Part shown: piece after piece, positions 49,081 through 64,000 of the stretch
Numbering within the stretch: position 1 is the first letter of the stretch
Layout: each line of letters begins with the position of its first letter
NCBI RefSeq assembly: GCF_021018895.1
Contig: NC_079382.1
Location: 13,714,501 to 13,778,500 of the forward strand
Reading direction: 5' to 3'
Origin: Seriola aureovittata
Lineage: Eukaryota > Chordata > Actinopteri > Carangiformes > Carangidae
Length of the DNA: 64,000 nucleotides
Notes under the pieces: generated by a model
Seen by the model: only the letters and a program-made list of their open reading frames with translations
Told to the model about the DNA's origin: nothing
Database searches by the model: none
Translations under genes and position numbers: made by a program

Positions 49081-51500
49081 TAACAGCTATGTTGACTCAT
49101 CGTGTGGTAGTTAATCATTGTGTCTCTGCCGTTAACGACACGTTAAACAAAAAACAAACTGTCCCTCACCGTCTCTCACTGAAATAACACTGTTTGCCTG
49201 CAGTCGTCTCACATTTGCATTTTTTTTTTTTGTTGAAGCTCCAAAGTTGATGTTGTTAAAGATTCAAAGTTTAAAGGAGGTATACACATATTTAATGTTA
49301 GCAACTACTTAGCTACATTTACAATATTTTCATTAGGCTTTGAAAGTGTATCAAAACAAGGCTATTTAGCTTTACTAACACAAATATTAAAACATTCCTA
49401 ACTTATGGTTGAAAATCTACATGAATACCAAATGACTTCTTCCTTTTTGAATCCTTTATAACTAAGTAACACAAATTATGTGATACAAGGAGATAAAACC
49501 ATACTACAAAATATGGTCAAAACACATAATCACCGTTGAAATATTACCATAAATAAATAAATGTTTTTATTTCTGTAAACTATTTCAGGGAGCTTTTGTA
49601 TCAAAGTAAATCTGGGCTTTTTTCTTTGCCTTTGAGATCATAATTTCAATAACTGATGTGAAATCCATATTAAGTGATAAAATAAGGAAAGTTTATTTAT
49701 ATGTCACAATTTATAGTCTGAGGAAGTTGCAAAGAGTTTTGTATAAACTTTAGATTTAAAAGGATAGATGACTGATTTAACATTTGTTTTATTTTTAGAG
49801 GACAGTTTGGATTCACCCTTGATAAGGCTTTTATTTTACTCTTGGGCTACCTGTGGAAGCTGGAATTGAATTCTCTGCAAAATAAGGCAAAACCCACACA
49901 CTCCCTCCTCTTTGGAAAGTTGTTGCTGTTGAAATATACATCCATTTTGTTTTACAAATGTATCAACCAATTCCCACACAACTTTATGAACTATTATGAA
50001 CTGTATGACACAAAATAATGAAAACAGATTTGAGATATATTTGACCATTTATACCAGATTATACTGGTCACTGGTAAATACTGGTTTGTAGTTTGTAAGC
50101 GTTTTGTTGTCAGGTTATCTGCTGTATGGGCAGTCCTTAATTTAATTTGTGAAGCTCATGTCCAAGAAGCTATTAAAAAGAGTGCAAATAATGACAGAGA
50201 AAGCTAGCTGTTACCAATATCTACAAACTTTGACTCAAATGCTGCTACTGTAAGCAATACCAGTGTATATATTCTAATCTGGGTTCAACATTGCATACCA
50301 TACCCAATCAATGTCAGACCTGCATACACACTATAAACCGTATCAAGAACCCCCTGTAGGTTGAATAACCTTTAATAACCCAGTCACACCAACAGTAAAT
50401 ACAATTTTTCAGACTCAAAGACTTAAAGAAGTATTTACTCCAGCTTGTTGCGGGCCCTGAATGAGCTCTTGAGTTACAGCCATTATTTTGTGATTGCAAC
50501 AAACAGTTGCCTGTCAAAACTGTCTGGGATCTGATACACTCAATGGTCTTTGGGAAATCAATTTTTGAACAGCAAGAGGTACCAGTAAAGGGACGGGAGT
50601 GGATATCTTGGAAATGGATTTCAACCACGGATTGCCTGTGCAGAGGCACAGGACATAGAAGGACCTTTTCACAAATGCACTTTGGAGTCTCATCAATATT
50701 TTGTCATCAGTGAGTTGGTGGATGTTGTCCCAGTGTAAACACCACTTTTTTCCAGACCTGTCATTACAGAGTTGTGTTTCTGCCTTAGGACAGGGAGTCC
50801 ACAGAAGGACCAGACTAAGCAAGTTTTAGCTATCTGAAAATGCTTGTTGGGCAGGCAGAGAATGGGAGGAGAGTCTGTAAGAGGAGACGGAAGACATGGG
50901 AGGGGACAGAAATGTCTATGAAACAGGGCCTGGGGACCTACAAGTCTCTGTCCAGTCAACAAACAGAGCTAGATCTGATCCTGTCCTCAATGTTGCTAAA
51001 ACTAATTAGCTAATAAAAACCTAGGCCTGTGGGAGAACAAAATGTTTCACAAACAAAACATAGATTGAGACCAGTGGTAGATAGTAGAGGGTAATGACAG
51101 CAAAACAAAAGCATGTTTACTTTGCTGAAAGGCCCACAGTAGGGGGTTATTGAAAGAAGCAGATAAGCACAACAGCTCAATGTTTTTCATCATTAAAATC
51201 AATACATTCTAGTCAATAGATTTGTATATAATGCTCTACCATTCAGAAAAATTAGGTACTCCTGTCTGCCTCTTTTCATAAGGCTTTCTTATGACCTATC
51301 TCTTTTTTTTTAAATCATTTTTAACTTTTTCTTCACAGAACAGCTTACTCAATAGAGATACAGACTGGACTTTCACATGACTCCCCTGCCGCTGATTTCC
51401 ACTAAATTGATTTTTCCTGCAAAGATGCATTTTTGAAACCAGCAGTACAGTCTGCATGAAATTGCTTAAAACGTAAAAAAAAAAAAAAAAAAAAAAGAAC
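49081..51500. other. Intergenic, AT-rich
   Basis: I see no exon of a known family. In mammals RMND1 lies between ZBTB2 and ARMT1, but nothing resembling its conserved domain is visible in the translations here. The stretch ends at an A22 tract (51475-51496). Confidence 0.55.
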
Positions 51501-52560
51501 AGCGAGATTGGCGTCTGATTTTGCCGACCCTGACGTCATTGCATATCTTCAAGCAACTTTACGCATAACAAATGAAATACTCTGTAAGCCAGCTGTTGCA
51601 TGCGAATGTGTGGTGAGCTGAAACACCTGTTTAAACAGGGCCTTTAACGTTAACTGCCGCCCTCCCCCACCCGGTTCATGGCCTGTTTTGAAACCGGAGT
51701 GGTGAGTCAATCCTCTCTCGGTTTGGAAAAACAGATCCGGCCAGGCTGGGGCCCGGCGGGGGGATGGGAGGCCGGCGGTGGATGAACACCGGAGGTGGAC
51801 GCAGCTGGACTCCCACTCCCAAGGACCCCACATCCTGACAACGGCCCGCCGTGTTCCCATAGTGACCGGGGCTGATCTGAGCGAGGGGAAAAAACACCGC
51901 CAGAATTAACTGTTATGCGTATTTTTCCAGCCTAGTAATCGTGGGTGCAGCCAATCAATTGGTCATGTTCTTCAAAAAGAGAATCAAGAGCCGAGAGCCC
52001 GTCCCGGTTCCCAACCCCAACCCTTGCTGCCTGTGCTCTCATTTTGTCATGGGGTAGGCCTTCTTGAAGCGCCGGGTGGTGTTTTATCCTCTTGCTTTAG
52101 GCCTTCATATTGGAGTGGAAACTGAGAAGCAAAAAAAAGAGGTTAAAGCAGAAAAAACAGTCTTCTCAGCCATTTTGCAAAGAAAATAGGCACAAGCAGC
52201 CTCACTGCAACATAAATACATGCAATTTGGAGAGTATTATAACATACATCATAAACTCAGGCTATGTTAAAAATACATATGACTTGACCATGCTGTGCTC
52301 ACTATACATTACGTATGTATATGTGTATGGAGCAGGGACTCACTAGAGAACTGATTTCCTTTACCAAAATCATACTCTACCCCTCCTTTTCCCGCCAAAA
52401 CGCCTTGTGGGGATGGGGGTGGGGGGTCCAAGGGTTGATAGGGCAAATCAATGTCTCCATGACGACCGTTGCCCTGGACAACGAGGGATGCTCGGGGTGC
52501 TGCGGCAAATGCCATGCGCAATGCAGCAGTGCGTGGGACTCTGATTCACCTTAGAGAGAA
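51500..52560. promoter_or_regulatory. GC-rich, promoter-like block without an assigned gene
   Basis: It contains a full CRE palindrome (tgacgtca, 51531-51538), a GC-rich section at 51650-51890, CCAAT/ATTGG motifs near 51950 and an X-box-like site (gttgccctggacaac, 52468-52482). This resembles a promoter or enhancer, but no exon can be assigned to it. It could be an upstream armt1 promoter or a distal element. Confidence 0.35.
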
Positions 52561-52962
52561 CCCACTTAGAAATCTTTAAGACTGAGGGTACAGAAAGTCA
52601 GTCGCAAGAAATTAAACACGGCAGGGTTCGGCATCTTTGAAATATAATGGCAGTAACAACAGGCATGAGCACTGAACACACAACATGCCGACATTGCAGT
52701 TTACATATTGACCGCTAGATGGTAGCACCGTGTCCTAGATAAAATCGTCTGCAGGGACCCAGGAAAGAAATATTAAAATGTAAAATATTTGTTTTCAGAA
52801 ACAGAGGAAGTTGAGCTTGATGTAATCAGCGTCACGGTGTCACGGCCACAGATAAGTAAACGTTTCACACCGCCTTCAAGCCTAAAGCAGATCCCTAGAC
52901 TTTGTCTTGTCCTGGACATTTTATCGATAAAGTTTGAATTCGGACTGTCTCCCACTGCTACA
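52561..52962 (+). promoter_or_regulatory. armt1: armt1 proximal promoter and 5' UTR
   Basis: The stretch directly upstream of the armt1 start contains a CTCF-like motif (ccgctagatggtagcac, 52712-52728) and paired cacgg/ccgtg elements near 52.83 kb. No TATA box is placed. The start site is unknown. Confidence 0.4.
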
Positions 52963-55762
52963 ATGATGGCGGCCGATCAAACTGTGCACGGAGTTCCCCC
53001 TTCACTGTCTGCGAAAGTGGTTGGGTATGTTGACAGTTGATTTAACTACTTTGTCACGATGTTAAGTAACGTGTATAACTACACAGCTGTTTCAAAACGG
53101 CTTCATAACGTTAGGACTGTCGTGTTAAAACCAGCAGTAGCATTAGCTCTTTGCTAACAGGCTCAGTAAACTTAAAGCAAATATATTTGTTCACGACGAC
53201 AGCACCGTTATACTTGCAAGTAGCATTTTTGCAGCCGAAAGGTTTGCAAAAATAATGAGTAACACCTTGCTAATTAGCTGGCTAGCTTACTGGTGCATGC
53301 ACCTGCTCCAGTATCGAGAAGTGGCTATGTGACATTAAAGGGTATATCGTGTCTCTACAGGTCATTTGCCTATTTCACTGTAAAAGACAGATTGCCAACC
53401 ATCCTGACTAAAGTTATAGACACTATACATCGCAACAAAAACAAGTTCTTTGAAGAATATGGAGAGGTAAGAATTGTTTTTCACTAGTATCATTCGAGTT
53501 GTTTTCTTCAACTACATCCTGAATTATGAGGCACATTTGAAAATCTGAATTTGGTCTTGCTTGTGTTTCCTCTTTAATTTCACGCAGGAGGGTATCCAGG
53601 CAGAGAAGCAAACAATATCTCTGCTGTCTAAGATGAGGAATGAGCTGCAAACTGATAAGCCAATACTAGCACTGACAGATGGCCTGCAAGACACAGAGTC
53701 CTGGAACCAGTACCTGCAGAGACACCAGGGATTGCATGGAGACCAGGAGTCGGTCAGCTGGTTTAAGTCTCCATGGCTTTATGTGGAGTGCTACATGTAC
53801 CGTAGGATACAGGAGGCCCTCTGGCTCAAGTGAGAAGCATTTAAGGGAATCTGTTGCTGCTCTGTTTCCTGCTTTTGCTTATGTGTCTTTTGGACTGTGC
53901 AATATATTGTTATTTTTGTTTGGATAGGCATAAACACAGGACAAGTTTTTTTTTATGGGATGTGCAAAGCAATGGCAATTTATGATGTGGAGAATGATCA
54001 GAGATCAAGATCTGCTTTCACTCTCAGTTGTCCTGAAATCATTCTTGGAAAATCTGCCCTAGTAATTTCTTTATATTTTTACGTCATACTGCAAATTTGA
54101 GTGCCATTGTTCTCATTGTTAAAATAATTCTTCAAGGAAATTACACTATTAACAATTACAATATTTGGTAAATGATAAAAAATGAAAGTATTGATATGTT
54201 GCCCAGTCTTAGAGAAGTAAATTCAGCTTTCTTTGTTTCTTTATATTGTACACTAGTTCTCCTTCGGTTTTGATTTTATTTGTTTTTATTGCAGTCCTCC
54301 CATCAGTGACTACGATGTCTTTAATGACGGAAAGACTCAGAGCTTTTTTGAGTCTCAGCAGGCTGTAATGACCTTGTGTACATACTTGGAGGGCATCAAC
54401 AAAGGAAGAGAAGAGCTGTCTAAGAATCAGCTGCTTGAGCATTTCAACAAACTACTACTGGTCAGTATCTTCAATTCTCTCTTAGTACTTCACAGCCAAG
54501 TGAAAAATGTTTAGTGACCTTTGAATGAATCAGTAAAAACAAATTCATGCATTCCTTTTCCATATTTCTCATTCCACTCAAGTTGAATAAATAATCAGGT
54601 TTAACTTCATTCTTTTATTTAGAATATTTATATTATATAATCAAGCCTAATAGTGATGGTGAACCCATGTTGGGGTTCGAAGCAAGACATAATATGATTC
54701 TGCACTTATCCATCATGCGATTAGGCTCAGGGTTTTCATCAATTAGTCAACTTTAGTCCATCAGTCTGTTTGACGTAGCATGTGTGGGGTTGATTAGTAG
54801 TGGGTTAAAATTGTGTTGTGCCTGTTGCGCTATGGTGGATTATTATCTACACTTGATGTAGAATCCAGTGTGACATTCCGAAGGATTATTTAAACAAAAT
54901 AAATGGTGTACTACAGATATATATTATTCAACATAAACTGCTTATTGGGCATTCATATTTATTATTTGACTCCTCCTAGGTTTCTCTGTGGGGGAACAAG
55001 TGTGACCTGTCTATATCTGCTGGCCAAGAGAACTCACAGAAGACCAGTCCAATAGATTCGCTCAGCAGCCTACAATCCTTCATCTTGGTGGATGACTCCA
55101 ACATGGTATGGTCAACTCTTCTTTCTGCCCAAAGGCCAGGACAGTCAGGGAAAATCACTGCAGGCAGAGTGGACATTGTACTAGACAATGCTGGCTTTGA
55201 GTTAGTCACTGACTTGGTCTTAGCAGATTTCCTGGTTTCCTCTGGCCTCGCACGTGAAATCCATTTTCATGGCAAATCCATCCCGTGGTTTGTCTCTGAC
55301 GTCACAGCTAACGATTTTCAGTGGACCATCCGACAGACCATGGCAGCCAATCACAAGTGGATGTCCAAGAGTGGTGTCCAGTGGCAGAGTTACCTGAAGG
55401 AGGGTGTGTGGTCCTATCATGATCATTCTTTCTGGACACAGCCCCATGAATTCTGTGACATGGCAACTGATGCTTCTGACCTGTTCGCGACCTTGCAGGG
55501 AGCAGACCTGTTGCTGTTCAAAGGTGATCTGAACTACAGGAAGCTGACTGGGGACAGGGAATGGGACCACACAGTGGGCTTTGATTCTGCACTACGAGGT
55601 TTTGGGCCTGCGCCACTGTGTAGCCTGAGGACTCTCAAGGCCAATGTTCAGGTCGGTCTGCAGTTGGGCCAAGGGGAGAAACTCACCTCCCAAGATCCAG
55701 ATTGGATGACCAGTGGCAAGTACGCTATCATTCAGTTCTACAGCCCAAAGTCAAAACAGTAA
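52963..55762 (+). CDS. armt1: ARMT1, DUF89 damage-control phosphatase / protein-glutamate O-methyltransferase
   Basis: ARMT1 (human C6orf211) is a cytosolic DUF89 enzyme reported to methylate carboxyl side chains (PCNA) and to hydrolyse reactive sugar phosphates with bound metal. The five exons are 52963-53024, 53361-53466, 53588-53829, 54295-54460 and 54980-55762. All junctions have GT-AG ends and keep the frame, giving 452 residues (human 441). Recognisable blocks are SFAYFTVKDRLP, AISLLSKLRNELQTDKP-like (here TISLLSKMRNELQTDKP), SPWLYVECYMYRRI, SLWGNKCDLSIS, IVLDNAGFELVTDL (metal ligands Asp261 and Asn262), PWFVSDVTANDF (Asp299), KGDLNYRKLTGDREW and the family RTxK motif in SLRTLKANVQVGL. 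Two ATGs in a row occur at 52963 and 52966; the second has the better context, so the protein may start one residue later. No targeting signal is visible. The gene appears intact. Confidence 0.97.
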
Positions 55763-56680
55763 GACTGACCACAGGATCTCAGCGGGAAGATGTGGATCCA
55801 TAAGAAGTATCATTAAGCAGGAGATGCCTTTAAGCCATACGACCATTCAGTGAAAGGATTTGTTAAATAGTGTATTTGTTCTTCATCGTTTGTTAGCACC
55901 TCATCATGATTGATACAGAAATGCACGATAAGAAAAATATAAAATCTTTATTTTCAATACAGATTTGTATCATCTCATACTTAAAATGCTAGCACTTTTG
56001 AATCTGTTTCTCCATGATTTTAAAACAGTTGTTTACGGTGAGAAATTAACCTCAAAGGTAACAAATCAAAGTTGCTTTTTTATCACAAATAGCTTATGTG
56101 GCGTGCACTATGTATTAAGTCACAATGTTTACAGACTAATGTAGATGCTGTTAACAATTATTTAGGTGAAATTAAGTAAGCATTGGGCTTTATAAATCTC
56201 TGTCCTAGAGAAGCAGTACTTTAGTTTTTGCATGCACTTGAGGAGAGTTATGATAAATGTAATATAGTTGTTTTTATGTTGATTCCGCTCAGCTCAGGTT
56301 GTTTTACTGTTGCTCTCAGAGATCATTGATATGCATGCATCAAAACATGCAGACAGCTATTTAAATAAGGCAGGTGATAACATTTGATTACCACTTTGCT
56401 CAGTTTGAAAGTTGGTAGACTGTTATTGGAGCAGTGTAACAATAACAATGACGACATGTACTTGTTTTGTTTTAAATGGCAAACCCAAACCTCTGTATCT
56501 TCATAGATAAAAGTGGATTTCTCTGTGCACACTGTTATGTCATCTAAATCATCTAAATCACTGTCTGTTTCAGTACTTCAGAGATGATCTTAACTGGATT
56601 CTTCTCAGTGCTGCTAGTGGAAACCATATAACATTCATTAATAGGTTTGATTTAATAAAGAACTGTAATGACGGGTCTTC
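55763..56680 (+). other. armt1: armt1 3' UTR
   Basis: AT-rich sequence after the stop. The clearest poly(A) signal is AATAAA at 56654-56659; weaker variants occur near 55.94 kb. The extent is inferred. Confidence 0.5.
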
Positions 56681-58880
56681 TTTCGCCACTGTCGTATTTT
56701 ACAAGTATGAGAAATGACAAATGTGTAATAATGACTTTGTTTCGCAACGTTATCTTTTTCTTTGTGACAGCCTCAAATAGTGGCATTTTTATCCAGTGTA
56801 TACATCCAGACAGTTTTTTGATCTCTGTCATCTCAATTGTGCAACAATATTGCATTTACATACATATGAACCTGAATATTTTGAACCAGCTAAAATTTGC
56901 ATCTGTACACACGCAAAACAATCAACCATTAGGTTCAGCCAGTGTGGAATTTTAATGACTTTAATGACAGTTGTTGTTGTTACCTGTTGACCTTTGGGGT
57001 CAGGTTGGGCCTAGAAAAACAGCCAACAAAACAGCTGGAATTGCTGCAACATGTGTATTACAATTCTGGATGAGCTGGTGAAATTGAACAGCATCATTTA
57101 GGCTGCTGAGATAATTTGTAGTCTATAATGAAAATGAAGTCAATTACTGCATGAAGCATTCTATCTTGAGCCATTTAGGTGATTTAGCTGTTGAATGTGT
57201 CACCCTTCATTTTCCTATTTTCTAATGTAACAATGTCTTCATTTTATTCCAGGGGAAATGCAAAAAAATATATATATCATCATCAGGGCTACTTGTTTTC
57301 CACTTGACCTGACATGTCCTGAAAATTGGGCTGTTTACTCAAGGAAGATGTTGCACAGAGAGGGGGAAATGATGCCTTTGTGCCAAGTTTTTCCTCTGCG
57401 GTGGTCGTCAGTAGTTCTTTGTGATCATCTTTCTGAACATGAATTTCTTGCATGCTTCAAAATGCATCTCAGCTGACAGTATCACATGGAAATTAATAGA
57501 TTTTAATTCAAGTGCCCCAAATCATTTTTTTGATATCTATCCTTTGATCTGAAATTTGTAATCTGATTTAATTTTTAGCAGCTGTGTATATTAAATATTT
57601 ACTATTATTTCTAAATTTGATTTTTATCTACCTTTGTGGTTCCATTTTACACCTGCTATGAATACGTGAAAATAATCCCTACATGTATACATGTAGGGAT
57701 TATCTGTTATAGAAAGCGTTTCAGCTCACAAGGTTGTTTTTTTACCTTGACGCCTGGTCCCAAAACATGCAAGGACTAAAAGGTTCCCTGAAAATCACAA
57801 ACGTGCAACTTGCTGTAAACAAAAAAAACATTGATTCCTTTAAAACTTAATTTGCATACATGCTCTGCACATTTGCTTGTTTATATATAGTGTTCTATTT
57901 CATCCTTGACTTGACCTGATAAAGTAATGTTTAACTGGTCCATATTGTGGTCCTCTAATATATATCCACCGTTTAATGAAATAGCAGGAAAGTATGGTTT
58001 TCTTTTTTTTATTTCTGTAAATTTCTTTATAAGGTTCATCAAACAATAACATTTAAACCATATAAAGTCTGATTAAAATAACCAAATATTTTTTGGGATT
58101 CATTGTGAACTTATTGACTGTCAGAATGAGATTTGACCTCCTGCTCTGTTTGCTGTGTTATGGTGACCTGGCACTTTAACACACGTATTTATCGATTTGG
58201 CTGCATCTTTAATTTGTTTATCCTTTTTTAAACCTTTCCACTGTTCCCATTGTGTCCAATGAGCCCAGCTAGATGTCTGAGAGTTGGAGAGATGAGAAAG
58301 GCAAGCAGAGAGGGAGAGACAAGAGTTAAACAGTCCCAGTGTTGCACAGCAGATTTGAGGATGTTTCATGTGTAAGAGGTGAGTATGTATAACGGTAGAA
58401 TTTGTTTTCTTTTAGCTCCTGTTGTTTAAAACCCCTCTCCTAATGTTTCTCAGTGATTTGATTCACTGCAGAGTCTTAGGTGTGTTCAAGAAACCGGCTA
58501 CAAATAGATTGGTCATACGTCATCCTGGTGATGTGCAGACTGTGAGCTAAACAAACAGCAAATGTTCAGAGAGAGATGCACAGGTAGTAGACAAATGTTT
58601 TAGGAAAACATTTTATAGTGCTGTGGGAAGTTTTCTGGGAATCACATTTTCTCTATCTATCTTCTCTTTCTTCCCCTCGCCTTACCTCCTTCCTACATAT
58701 TAGTGAAGATGTATTACAGGAAAAGAGGGAAAGGCTCTGTTGACAAAAAAAAAACCTGAGTGAGGTTGGGAGGAGTCTTTTTGGATGTCTTTTTTTTTTT
58801 TTTGCAGCTTGGTGGGCGTAAGCTCAAGGCATACAGTGGAAAAGGGACTGGAAGAATAGTGAACCCCTGAAGTTGCCTGA
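56681..58880. other. armt1-esr1 intergenic region, esr1 upstream flank
   Basis: About 2.2 kb without a recognisable exon; CCDC170, which lies here in mammals, is not seen. It holds five TGACCT half-sites in one orientation (56988, 57305, 57912, 58134, 58164) and a 32-bp perfect palindrome (57672-57703). The right end becomes purine-rich. esr1 promoter or 5' UTR sequence probably lies in the last part, but no start site can be set. Confidence 0.5.
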
Positions 58881-59027
58881 CAGGCTTTATTGGAAAAAAA
58901 AAGGAAAGACAGAGAGAGTGAGGAAAGAGTAAAGAGAGAGGGAGAGCAGCACTCGTCTCCACTCCCCCTCCCAGCAAATGGTAGAGCAAGTCTAAATCAT
59001 GTTGCTTATCAGTGCTGTTGTGCTGTG

Positions 59028-63830
<4,803 letters not shown>

Positions 63831-64000
63831 TTTTTTTTTTTTTTAAAGTATATTTTTTGGGGCTTTTTTATGCCTTTATTTGATAGTGCAATAGAGAGAG
63901 ACAGGAAATGGGGAGGCAGAGAGAGGGGGAATGACGTGCAGCAAAGGCCGTCCGATGCGGGACTCGAACCGGGGCCAACTGCAGCGAGGACTGTAGTAAA
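63831..64000 (-). mobile_element. tRNA-derived SINE, minus orientation, cut by window end
   Basis: A T-run on the plus strand (the A-tail of an element lying on the minus strand) is followed by a conserved-looking body (tgcctttatttgatagtg, gagagagacaggaaatgggg). Then comes ggactcgaacc (63960-63970), the reverse complement of the pol III B box GGTTCGAGTCC. This arrangement is that of a tRNA-derived SINE common in percomorph fish. The tRNA-like head with the A box lies partly beyond 64000. Confidence 0.8.

Noticed and set aside
53679..53927. Alternative frame overlapping armt1 exon 3
   Set aside because: The armt1 frame at 53588-53829 is conserved with human and correctly spliced; this frame is its shadow.

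Overview
This is a vertebrate nuclear window, almost certainly from a percomorph-type teleost fish. The evidence is split genes with GT-AG introns, long (CA/GT)n tracts, decayed fish Tc1 and hAT-like repeats, a tRNA-derived SINE, and an estrogen receptor alpha N-terminus of the teleost type. The gene order is akap12 (+), zbtb2 (-), armt1 (+), esr1 (+). This is the fish counterpart of the human 6q25 block AKAP12-ZBTB2-RMND1-ARMT1-CCDC170-ESR1, but I find no rmnd1 or ccdc170 in the two gaps where they would be expected.

Left part (1-38.7 kb): akap12 (gravin/SSeCKS, a kinase scaffold), probably the akap12b copy. The first alpha-isoform exon is not visible and presumably lies to the left. A shared alpha exon sits at 14745-14820, and the giant coding exon (about 1,460 residues) at 30634-35021. 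In the 15.8-kb intron between them I find the short first exon of the beta isoform (25850-25874, MLGTITLT), spliced in the same phase. A further in-phase 51-nt candidate exon lies at 15521-15571. An intron begins 4 nt after the stop codon, and the rest of the 3' UTR runs to an AATAAA near 38.72 kb. The first 14.7 kb is non-coding apart from a tRNA-Leu(UAA) gene on the minus strand. A 456-bp unit next to a C22 tract is tandemly duplicated with no difference seen (27289-28200).

Middle part (38.7-49 kb): zbtb2, a BTB/C2H2 zinc-finger transcription factor, runs towards akap12. Its putative 3.4-kb 3' UTR contains a 1.3-kb segment bounded by perfect 13-bp inverted repeats. Its coding sequence lies in two exons, and a non-coding first exon sits in a CpG-rich promoter near 48.3-49.1 kb. 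The 3' ends of akap12 and zbtb2 are only about 0.5 kb apart.

Right part (49-64 kb): armt1 (damage-control phosphatase / protein-glutamate methyltransferase family, DUF89) is complete in five exons. It is followed by about 2.3 kb carrying a 32-bp perfect palindrome and five same-orientation nuclear-receptor half-sites, then esr1. Only the first five coding exons of esr1 (A/B domain, DNA-binding domain, hinge, start of the ligand-binding domain) are in the window; the rest lies beyond the right edge. The window ends inside a minus-oriented tRNA-derived SINE.

The four genes are independently transcribed eukaryotic loci, not an operon or a system. I see no CRISPR array, phage, integron or comparable accessory system. 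The most useful new information is the isoform structure of akap12, the altered micro-synteny, the exact tandem duplication and the regulatory motifs around esr1.
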